Shown in pieces: positions 34,759-41,141 of a stretch of DNA of 41,141 nucleotides. The notes under the pieces were generated by a model. The model was not told the origin of the DNA, made no database searches, and saw nothing but the letters and a program-made list of their open reading frames with translations. The position numbers were made by a program, and so were the translations under genes. The stretch comes from CAYVSF01 sp046482855 (GTDB taxonomy: Bacteria > Bacteroidota > Bacteroidia > Bacteroidales > UBA12077). The stretch lies in NCBI GenBank assembly GCA_046482855.1, contig JAWOEH010000020.1, forward strand, positions 1-41,141, in the 5' to 3' direction. Position 1 is the first letter of the stretch. Each line of letters starts with the position of its first letter.

Positions 34759-36018
34759 ATGAAAACATTAAAACAGGTATTCGAGAGCTTTGCTTTCGCG
34801 CTTAATTCTCTAAAGGTCAACAAACTCCGAACACTCCTAACCTTATTAGGAATCACCATCGGGATTTTTGCCATCATTTCGGTATTTACGGTTTTCGATT
34901 CGTTAGAAATGGCTCTTCATGATAGCTTTGCTTCCCTGGGCGAAGACGTAATCTATGTCGACAAAATGCCCTGGGCTCCGGAACCCGGAGAAGAGTATAA
35001 ATGGTGGGAGTACCTGCAACGCCCTGTGCCTACGCTTGAAGAGCATGAATTGATAAACAAATACTCGCAACATAGCCTGGCGGCATGTTTTAGTGTTTTT
35101 GGGTCCAGAACCGTAAAATTCCTGAACAAAACGGCCGAAGATGTTTCCATCTGGGGAGCTTCGCACGAATTTGACAAAGTTCGTAGTTTTGAAATTGCTC
35201 AGGGACGCTATTTCTCCATATTCGAATCGGCAGCAGGCAAATCGGTAGCAGTTATTGGTGTGGATATTGCCGAAGCCCTCTTCCCGAGCATTGACCCCAT
35301 CGGAAGAGAAATAAAAGTTAGCGGCCGAAAAGTAACCATTATCGGGTTGTTCAAGAAAGAAGGGAAAGATCTTATTGGGGGTGGTGGAAGCCTTGACCAG
35401 ATGGTAGTAATTCCGGTACAATTTGCCCGAAAACTGGTAAATATCAAAAGTTCAGGCGCCAACCCTATGATAATGGTTAAAGCCCGGCCAACAAGCACCG
35501 TGCCCCAGTTAAAAGATGAGTTACGCGCAATTCTACGTGCGAAAAGAGGAATAAAACCCAAAGAAAAGGACAATTTTGCACTTAATCAGTCGAGTATAAT
35601 TACCAATAGTCTTGATGCTATTTTTGGTGTCGTAAATATGGTAGGCTGGATTATTGGCGGCTTCTCCATTTTAGTGGGGGGCTTCGGTATTGCCAACATT
35701 ATGTTTGTGTCGGTTAAAGAACGAACCAAACTCATCGGCATCCAAAAAGCCTTGGGTGCCAAACGGTACGTCATCCTGTTGCAGTTTCTCTTTGAAGCGG
35801 TAATGCTGGCGATGGTAGGAGGAGCTATTGGTCTGCTCATTATATTTATCGGAGGCTTAATTGCCAATGCAAGCATGGATTTTCAAATTACCCTCACCGT
35901 ATCAAATATTGTGCTGGGGCTTGCTATTTCCGGAATTATTGGTGTTATTGCAGGCTTTGCGCCAGCCCGTTCAGCTGCCCGTATGAGCCCGGTTGAGGCA
36001 ATTAATACAGCATTTTAA
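34759..36018 (+). CDS. MacB/FtsX-type ABC transporter permease
   Basis: A 419-aa inner-membrane protein. An N-terminal helix (about 29-50) precedes a periplasmic MacB_PCD domain (about 55-270), followed by an FtsX domain with three helices (about 285-310, 340-365, 383-402) and the terminal PARSAARMSPVEAI motif. Such permeases work with an ATPase subunit to move lipoproteins, peptides or toxins by a mechanotransmission mechanism. No ATPase gene is next to it, so it must use one encoded elsewhere. The following lipoprotein gene starts 31 nt downstream. Confidence 0.88.
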   Translation: MKTLKQVFESFAFALNSLKVNKLRTLLTLLGITIGIFAIISVFTVFDSLEMALHDSFASLGEDVIYVDKMPWAPEPGEEYKWWEYLQRPVPTLEEHELINKYSQHSLAACFSVFGSRTVKFLNKTAEDVSIWGASHEFDKVRSFEIAQGRYFSIFESAAGKSVAVIGVDIAEALFPSIDPIGREIKVSGRKVTIIGLFKKEGKDLIGGGGSLDQMVVIPVQFARKLVNIKSSGANPMIMVKARPTSTVPQLKDELRAILRAKRGIKPKEKDNFALNQSSIITNSLDAIFGVVNMVGWIIGGFSILVGGFGIANIMFVSVKERTKLIGIQKALGAKRYVILLQFLFEAVMLAMVGGAIGLLIIFIGGLIANASMDFQITLTVSNIVLGLAISGIIGVIAGFAPARSAARMSPVEAINTAF

Positions 36019-36049
36019 GATGATATATAACCAATCAATTATTTTCACT

Positions 36050-36622
36050 ATGAAAAGAATCCTTTTTATTACGGCTATCGCTGCCATATTTGCAGCGTGT
36101 GGCTCAACTACCGAAAAAAGCGCGAAAGATGCACAGGAAGCAACAACCGAAGTTGTTATCACAAACCTGCAAGAACTAATGGCCACTCCCGACAATTTTG
36201 TTGACAAAGAACTTCAACTGGAGGGATTGATTACTCATGTGTGTTCGCATAGTGGGAAACGCATGTTTATGCAGAATCCGGAAGGTGATCTGAAACTGAA
36301 AATCACCACAAACGAAGAGATGGGGCCCTTTGACAAAGCTCTTGAGGGTAGCAATGTTCAGGTTATTGGCGTGTTCAAGGAAGAGCGAATTGATGCGGCA
36401 GACGTTGATCAAATGGAAAAGGACCTGCTCGAAGGTCAGGAAGTAGAGGCCACGCATGATCATAGTCATGGAGACGGCCACGAAGATGCTACAGAAGATG
36501 AAGAGTTACAGACAAAACTCGACAACCTGAATGCTATGCGCGAAGAGATCAAAGCCAGCGAAAAAGGTTACATCTCGGAATACTGGATGGTATGCAATGA
36601 ACACACACCCATTGCAGAATAG
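36050..36622 (+). CDS. lipoprotein with OB-like domain and His-rich segment
   Basis: A 190-aa predicted lipoprotein. I chose the ATG at 36050 because it gives a signal peptide with lipobox FAAC (Cys17); an in-frame start at 35993 would add 19 residues that do not fit a signal. A beta-rich segment (about 35-115, with LEGLITHVCSHSGKRMFM) resembles an OB-type fold and has Cys65. An acidic His-rich stretch HDHSHGDGH at 136-144 could bind Zn, Cu or Ni. A last part (155-190) ends in YWMVCNEH with Cys182. It is probably a periplasmic metal- or redox-related protein; I do not recognise a named family. A terminator follows. Confidence 0.75.
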   Translation: MKRILFITAIAAIFAACGSTTEKSAKDAQEATTEVVITNLQELMATPDNFVDKELQLEGLITHVCSHSGKRMFMQNPEGDLKLKITTNEEMGPFDKALEGSNVQVIGVFKEERIDAADVDQMEKDLLEGQEVEATHDHSHGDGHEDATEDEELQTKLDNLNAMREEIKASEKGYISEYWMVCNEHTPIAE

Positions 36623-36645
36623 CATCCAGCACACCAAAAGTTAGT

Positions 36646-36671
36646 AAGGAGGCCATGAGGCCTCCTTTTTT
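36646..36671 (+). terminator. rho-independent terminator after the lipoprotein gene
   Basis: AAGGAGGCC (36646-36654) and GGCCTCCTT (36659-36667) form a 9-bp stem with an ATGA loop, then a run of T. Confidence 0.92.
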
Positions 36672-36728
36672 ACTCAGTGAGCTATTTTATAACACCCCTC
36701 TTCCCGCTAACAGAAAGGCATAATTGGT

Positions 36729-36736
36729 TATATTTG
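36729..36736 (+). promoter_or_regulatory. -7 promoter element of the PepSY-type gene
   Basis: TATATTTG matches TAnnTTTG exactly, 27 nt before the ATG at 36764 and after a terminator, so this gene is transcribed separately. Confidence 0.55.
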
Positions 36737-36763
36737 TGCAGGCTGTTTAAATGTATAGGCATT

Positions 36764-37312
36764 ATGAAAATCCGAAAATTAAATCGTTCAATCCATCGGG
36801 ATTTGGGTTACTTCCTGTTTGGCATGACCCTCATCTATGCGCTTTCAGGTATTGCCCTGAATCACCTGAATGATTGGAACCCGAATTATGTTATTGAATC
36901 CAGAGACGTCGAGATAGATCCTGCCGATCTTTCCAAAACCATGAGTAAAGAAGAAGTTCAAAATTTGCTTTCAACTGTTGCTTCCAAGGAACAGTACAAG
37001 AATCATTTCTTCCCAGGCAACCAATTAAAAATATTTATTGAAGATGGCTCTGTTGTGCTGGATTTGAGTTCGGGGAAAGGAAAACTGGAAACTTCGCGCA
37101 AAAGACCTCTTTTTCATGAAATAAATTACCTCCATTACAACCCACAGCGTTGGTGGACCTATTTTTCCGATTTTTTTGCCGTTGGCCTGCTTACCCTTGC
37201 CATAAGCGGTTTATTTATTCTCAAAGGCAAAAACGGCATAAAAGGCCGTGGTGCCTGGTTAACACTTGCCGGCATTCTTATTCCTGTGCTGTTTCTAGTA
37301 TTTTTTCGCTGA
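36764..37312 (+). CDS. PepSY-associated transmembrane protein
   Basis: A 182-aa inner-membrane protein. I chose the ATG at 36764 since the upstream in-frame start adds an unrelated stretch. Basic MKIRKLNRSIHRDLGYF and helix 1 (13-33) are typical of PepSY_TM proteins, with His11 and His34 near the membrane. A periplasmic part (35-115) is followed by LFHEINYLHYNPQRWWTYFSDF, a helix (about 137-157) and a last helix (164-182). Proteins of this type are often linked to iron reduction or uptake. It ends 2 nt before the convergent mgtE stop. Confidence 0.82.
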   Translation: MKIRKLNRSIHRDLGYFLFGMTLIYALSGIALNHLNDWNPNYVIESRDVEIDPADLSKTMSKEEVQNLLSTVASKEQYKNHFFPGNQLKIFIEDGSVVLDLSSGKGKLETSRKRPLFHEINYLHYNPQRWWTYFSDFFAVGLLTLAISGLFILKGKNGIKGRGAWLTLAGILIPVLFLVFFR

Positions 37313-37314
37313 TC

Positions 37315-38673
37315 TTAAAATAAAATAAAAAACAGACGACTGAGTAACAGATACAAAAACAACCCCATAATATCGTTTACGGTGGTAATAAAAGGTCCGG
37401 TGGCCAAAGCAGGATCAACCTTCAACTTGTCGAGTACCAAAGGCACAAAAGTACCAAATAACGAGGCAAACAAAATAACGGCCAATAACGCTACACTAAC
37501 CGAAAGTGTTAATGCAAAAGAATCGCTCAAAAAGAAATTGTACGCAAAAATAGTGGTTGATAGGATAGCGCCAATAATCAGTGCAATGGCAAACTCCTTT
37601 AGCAGTTTTCGTCCGATGCTTTCAAAACCCAGTGAATTATTGGCCAATGCTTGTACAATAATTGAGGAAGACTGTACGCCAACATTTCCGCCCATGGCCG
37701 CAATTAAGGGAATGAAAAAGGCCATTTGCGGATTAATTTGCAGCTGCTCTTCGTAACTTCCCATAACCAGGGCAGCAATGATTCCACCCAACAACCCAAT
37801 AAACAGCCATGGAATACGCGCTGTTGTGATGGCCCAGGCCGAGTCGTTTGACTCTACATCTTCGGTAATACCGGAAATCAATTGGTAGTCGCGCTCCGCT
37901 TCCTCTTTTATCACGTCCACCACATCATCAATGGTAATGCGCCCCACCAGGCGTCCCAAAGGATCGATAACCGGCAAGGCTACCAGGTCGTACTTATTCA
38001 TCACATTGGCAACCTCTTCGGAAGAGGTTTCGGCTCGGACGGAAATTATATCCCGATTGATAATATTTTTTATCAACGTCTCTGAGGAGGAGAGTAGAAA
38101 TTTTTTAAGCGAAAGAGTCCCTTTCAAAACATTGTTGTCATCAATTACATACACGTAATAAAGCTCATCGACATTGGCTGATTGTCGTCGCATTTCGCGC
38201 AGACAACGAGCAAAGGTCCAGTTTACATTTACGGCGATCAGCTCCTTAGCCATTAAGCCTCCGGCTGTATCCTCATCGTAGCTCAACAGATCAACAATAT
38301 CACCGGCCTGTTCCAGGTTTTCGATGTAAGAGAGTACCTCCTCGCGCTTCTCTTGGGAGAGTTCACCAATAACGTCGGCAGCATCATCGGAATCCAGCTT
38401 ATCGATAACTTGCTTGGCAATTACCTCACTGGGTAATACCTCCAGAAAACGCTCCCGGTCATCCTCCTCCAGCTCTATCAATGCATCGGCAGCGGTATCG
38501 GTATCCAGCAATACGTGTATAAAACGAGCCTCCTCGATATCCAGCTCATTATAGATTTCGGCAATATCGGCCGGGTGGATATCTTTTACCAGTGAGGAGA
38601 CCTTCTCCTTGTTTCCCTCCTCAATATAGGTGGTTAACTGACCTATGAATTCTTTCGTTAATTCAAACTGCAT
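37315..38673 (-). CDS. mgtE: MgtE-type magnesium transporter
   Basis: A 452-aa protein. Domains: MgtE N domain (about 1-125), two CBS domains (about 130-255) and five membrane helices (about 285-450) with the MgtE signature QSSSIIVQALA and PLVLDKLKVDPALATGPF. Cytoplasmic Mg2+ binding by N and CBS domains would close the channel. I chose the start at 38673 because it lies 10 nt after the rsmA stop behind AAAGGGG; the in-frame ATG at 38751 would read into rsmA. Confidence 0.93.
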   Translation of the reverse strand: MQFELTKEFIGQLTTYIEEGNKEKVSSLVKDIHPADIAEIYNELDIEEARFIHVLLDTDTAADALIELEEDDRERFLEVLPSEVIAKQVIDKLDSDDAADVIGELSQEKREEVLSYIENLEQAGDIVDLLSYDEDTAGGLMAKELIAVNVNWTFARCLREMRRQSANVDELYYVYVIDDNNVLKGTLSLKKFLLSSSETLIKNIINRDIISVRAETSSEEVANVMNKYDLVALPVIDPLGRLVGRITIDDVVDVIKEEAERDYQLISGITEDVESNDSAWAITTARIPWLFIGLLGGIIAALVMGSYEEQLQINPQMAFFIPLIAAMGGNVGVQSSSIIVQALANNSLGFESIGRKLLKEFAIALIIGAILSTTIFAYNFFLSDSFALTLSVSVALLAVILFASLFGTFVPLVLDKLKVDPALATGPFITTVNDIMGLFLYLLLSRLFFILF

Positions 38674-38683
38674 AACTGCCCCT

Positions 38684-39478
38684 TTAATGGTTTCTAACTC
38701 TTTCTTCTGCTTCCTGAATCTTACAAACCAACTCGATAAACTGTTCAACACTTAATTGTTCAGCACGCTGTCCTAAGACCTCCCAATCGACTTCCAAAGG
38801 TAATAAAATAGTTTTTAACGCATTTCGCAGGGTTTTTCGCCGCTGGTTAAAGGCCATCTTCACCACCCTGAAGAAAAGCTTCTCATCACAGGGAAGGTGC
38901 GCACGTTGGTTCCGCTCTAAACGAATAACTGCCGATTTGACCCTTGGCGGAGGTAAAAAAACGCCAGGTTTCACGGTAAACAAGTACGTAATATCATAAA
39001 ACGTTTGCAGTAGCACACTTAATATGCCGTAGGTTTTATTTCCCTCGGGCGAGCAAATACGATCGGCTACTTCTTTCTGAATCATGCCTACCACAAGCGG
39101 AATTCGAGAGCGATGAGCAAGTACCTGAAAAAATATTTGGCTCGAGATGTTATAGGGAAAGTTGCCAATAATACCAAAGGACTCGCCGGGAAACAGCTTG
39201 TCTACCGGATATTTCAAAAAATCGGCCAATAAAATTTTCCCGGTAAGGGTTGGGTAGGTAGCCTCAAGATAGTCAACCGATTCCTCGTCCACTTCCATGG
39301 CATTGAGGTTCACATTCGGGAGCTCCTTCAGGTATTTTGTGAGCACGCCTGTACCTGGTCCAATCTCAAGAATATTTGAATATTCCTGATGAGGAAATGC
39401 ATCAACAATCCGTCGGGCTGTGCGCTGATCCGTCAGAAAGTGCTGCCCTAAATATTTTTTTGGTCTTACTCCAGCCAT
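38684..39478 (-). CDS. rsmA: 16S rRNA dimethyladenosine transferase
   Basis: A 264-aa enzyme that dimethylates two adjacent adenosines in the 3' hairpin of 16S rRNA (KsgA). GQHFLTD near the N-terminus; SAM site EIGPGTGVLT; catalytic NFPYN; C-terminal helical domain. It leads the rsmA-mgtE pair (10-nt gap) and is divergent from the 39548 gene. Confidence 0.96.
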   Translation of the reverse strand: MAGVRPKKYLGQHFLTDQRTARRIVDAFPHQEYSNILEIGPGTGVLTKYLKELPNVNLNAMEVDEESVDYLEATYPTLTGKILLADFLKYPVDKLFPGESFGIIGNFPYNISSQIFFQVLAHRSRIPLVVGMIQKEVADRICSPEGNKTYGILSVLLQTFYDITYLFTVKPGVFLPPPRVKSAVIRLERNQRAHLPCDEKLFFRVVKMAFNQRRKTLRNALKTILLPLEVDWEVLGQRAEQLSVEQFIELVCKIQEAEERVRNH

Positions 39479-39534
39479 GGTTCTGTAATTTGGTTCAAAT
39501 TTCGAAATATTCCCCCTGAAATCAAATTACTTTC

Positions 39535-39542
39535 TATATTTG
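39535..39542 (+). promoter_or_regulatory. -7 promoter element directly at the start of the 39548 gene
   Basis: TATATTTG is an exact TAnnTTTG match that ends 5 nt before the ATG at 39548. If used, transcription would begin at or 1-2 nt before the ATG, giving a leaderless mRNA. The next four bases (TTAC) are the same as after the TATATTTG at 34724. Confidence 0.5.
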
Positions 39543-39547
39543 TTACG

Positions 39548-40516
39548 ATGACAGGCCAACGGCAAGCTAGATTAAAACCTTACCTCACCCTTTTCAGGTG
39601 GTTACTCATAGGCATCTCCTACGCCTACATCTATTGGTATGTGCAGTCGTACGAGCACCTTTCGGCATTTTGGCACCACCTGTCGGGCAACTTGCCTGCA
39701 AGTTCCTCGTTATTCGGATTGACTCTGATGCTGGTGCCTGTCAACTGGGGGTTGGAAGCGCTGAAATGGAAAAAGCTGATTGCCCAAACCCACCCGCTGT
39801 CGTTCAACAACAGTTTTCGGGCTGTTTTCAGTGGCTTGTCAGTGGGCATCTTCACGCCCAAACGAATCGGAGAGATTGGCGGCAGAATTGCCTACCTCCC
39901 CAAAGCACATAGGCTAAAAGGCGGCTATTTTACCCTATTGGGCAGCCTGGCGCAACACATCACTACGCTTACGGTTGGTGCCATTGCTACCGGCATTATT
40001 TTCTTTGGCAATGCTTTTGCTCAATTGGTCATGCCTGATGCCTTAAAAACCATAATGGTCATTGGTTTCCTGCTTATCTATGCATGTTGTCTGTTTTTCT
40101 ATTTCAAGAGCAGCACAGCCATAAATGTAATCCGCAAAATTAGCTGGCTAAAACGTCGTATTCCGGTTGAGCAGGCGTTCCATACCCCTTGGCCACTGTT
40201 GGTGGACATTTTACTCATCAGCCATATGCGCTACCTGGTATTTGCCACACAGTTTGCCTTGATGCTCTATTACTTTCAGGTAGACATTTCGTGGGCCCAT
40301 GCGTTTTGTGGCATTGCTGCCACCTACTTCCTTTTGAGCCTGTTGCCCTCCACCTCACTCATCGAATTGGGCATCAGAGGGTCGGTTGCCCTGTTTGTCA
40401 TTGGCGGCCTCTCGACGCCGACTCCGGGCATCCTATTTGCCTCCATGCTGCTGTGGATCATCAACCTGGCACTGCCAAGTCTTTTGGGGTCGGTGCTCTT
40501 CCTGAAAAAGAGGTAA
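39548..40516 (+). CDS. lysylphosphatidylglycerol synthase-type membrane protein (flippase-like domain)
   Basis: A 322-aa membrane protein with about eight hydrophobic segments. KRIGEIGGRIAYL and the GGYFTLLGSLAQHITTLTVG segment match the LPG_synthase_TM/UPF0104 flippase-like family. There is no aminoacyl-transferase (DUF2156) domain, so lipid lysylation is not expected; a lipid or polyprenyl flippase role is inferred. No operon partner is seen. Confidence 0.83.
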   Translation: MTGQRQARLKPYLTLFRWLLIGISYAYIYWYVQSYEHLSAFWHHLSGNLPASSSLFGLTLMLVPVNWGLEALKWKKLIAQTHPLSFNNSFRAVFSGLSVGIFTPKRIGEIGGRIAYLPKAHRLKGGYFTLLGSLAQHITTLTVGAIATGIIFFGNAFAQLVMPDALKTIMVIGFLLIYACCLFFYFKSSTAINVIRKISWLKRRIPVEQAFHTPWPLLVDILLISHMRYLVFATQFALMLYYFQVDISWAHAFCGIAATYFLLSLLPSTSLIELGIRGSVALFVIGGLSTPTPGILFASMLLWIINLALPSLLGSVLFLKKR

Positions 40517-40551
40517 CCTATTTGGAGGTGGAGCAGCAGGACCATCCGGAT

Positions 40552-40623
40552 AGATTTATAGTAGGCGAAAAAACGTTGACAGTGCACGCATCATCTCTAC
40601 GAATGTATAAAAGGCAAGCCAGT
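40552..40623 (+). repeat. 72-nt direct repeat, copy 1
   Basis: The first 41 nt (40552-40592) are identical to 40939-40979. The next 22 nt match at 14 positions and the last 9 (CAAGCCAGT) are identical, so 64 of 72 positions agree with copy 2. It lies 35 nt after the flippase-like gene. Confidence 0.9.
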
Positions 40624-40938
40624 AAAACGAAACTGAAGAAAATCCATCACTCCCTTCAGGGCTCAGGGCAAACAATTGAATCTCTTTATATTAACCCAAA
40701 TCAAAAAACAGAGACAAATAAACGTTACCTAACCAAGACGAAAATCAACACCGTTCAGCATCATATTTGAGCAAATACAGGCTTTAACCCTAATTTACAA
40801 CACATTAAAATTGTATAAATTTCTGGATTTTTGGGTGAATTTTTCGTATATTAAAAAGGGTGTTACCTCCCCTTTACCGCACACCCAAGCCTATTTACCC
40901 TATGTCAACGCATGAATACAGCGCATATCCAGCCTGAC

Positions 40939-41010
40939 AGATTTATAGTAGGCGAAAAAACGTTGACAGTGCACGCATCGTCTTTTTGAATGCACAAAGG
41001 TCAAGCCAGT
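40939..41010 (+). repeat. 72-nt direct repeat, copy 2
   Basis: It is 387 nt downstream of copy 1 and in the same orientation. Weaker similarity seems to continue further right with indels. The repeat contains the palindromic GTGCAC. Confidence 0.9.
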
Positions 41011-41141
41011 CCCAGCAAAAACGAACGGTGTAGGATTGAAGGATAGAAACAAACGCCTGACAATTGTTTAAATCGGTATTAAAATAGGCCAAAACTTCGG
41101 AGCCTAAAAATCTCCATATATGTAAAGCAGATGTTTTCAAA

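Larger units (their letters stand above)
40517..41141. other. right-hand non-coding tail
   Basis: No gene with good coding character is found. Contents: the 72-nt direct repeat pair (40552-40623, 40939-41010), and between them an inverted repeat GGGTGT/ACACCC (about 40859-40887) ahead of an ATG at about 40902 that opens only an 11-codon frame. A minus-strand frame (40943-41140) is open to the window edge but has unusual Trp/Cys/Phe content. It may be the edge of a larger repeat or degenerate mobile element. Confidence 0.45.

Noticed and set aside
40912..40989. Short frame ending in the second repeat copy (PDRFIVGEKTLTVHASSF)
   Set aside because: The same peptide is coded by copy 1, but this follows from the nucleotide identity and the flanks are not conserved. 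Only about 25 codons, so I do not call it a gene.
40943..41140. Minus-strand frame open to the window edge as a partial gene
   Set aside because: The protein has unusual Trp, Cys and Phe content and its end lies in the direct repeat. It looks like chance openness in repeat DNA, although a degenerate transposase end is not excluded.

Overview
The window looks like an ordinary chromosomal segment of a Bacteroidota bacterium, most likely class Bacteroidia (Bacteroidales/Marinilabiliales-like). This is inferred from gene content only. The clues are: a membrane-anchored MutS-like protein, a beta-barrel gene paired with a helix-hairpin-helix protein, a short Pgi (445 aa), purH leading the mreBCD-mrdA-rodA cell-shape genes, exported proteins with SPI or lipobox signals, and repeated use of the Bacteroidota -7 promoter element TAnnTTTG with few Shine-Dalgarno sites. 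I see no rRNA, tRNA, CRISPR array, intact transposon or prophage.

Layout. 1-776: 5' part of a MutS-like gene (-), cut by the window edge. 1022-1582: small exported protein (+), ending in a strong hairpin. 1682-3349: lipoprotein of the M49 (dipeptidyl peptidase III-like) family that has lost its zinc motif (-). 3492-7225: hpt-adk-obg-PAP2-lplA run (-). 7305-7817: purE (+). 7818-8386: inverted-repeat element and a small gene. 8387-11219: two outer-membrane type genes (+). 11216-14524: lipA-lipB-recJ (-). 14714-18800: lysS-gpsA-pgi (+). 18787-19215: small helical protein (-). 19365-21651: BASS transporter and PlsC-like acyltransferase (+). 21682-22323: a paralogue of the 1022 gene (-). 22783-24120: cyclic 2,3-diphosphoglycerate synthetase-like GTPase (-). 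24336-27315: ACP phosphodiesterase-like gene and a very long KamA-type radical SAM protein (+). 27387-34577: purH-mreB-mreC-mreD-mrdA-rodA (-). 34759-37312: MacB-type permease, His-rich OB-like lipoprotein and PepSY-type membrane protein (+). 37315-39478: rsmA-mgtE (-). 39548-40516: flippase-like membrane protein (+). 40517-41141: non-coding tail holding two copies of a 72-nt direct repeat.

How the genes work together. Most are housekeeping: purine synthesis and salvage (purE, purH, hpt, adk), lipoate synthesis and scavenging (lipA, lipB, lplA), elongasome and peptidoglycan synthesis (mreBCD, mrdA, rodA), translation and ribosome maturation (lysS, obg, rsmA), lipid precursor metabolism (gpsA, PlsC-like, PAP2), and Mg2+ uptake (mgtE). 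Nothing here amounts to a clear defence or mobile system. The less explained parts are the two dispersed paralogues of an exported two-part protein, the zinc-site-less M49 protein, the 732-aa KamA-like enzyme with a palindrome upstream, the COG2403-type GTPase with a rare strong ribosome binding site, the HhH/barrel pair, the 158-bp inverted-repeat element, and the repeat pair at the right edge.
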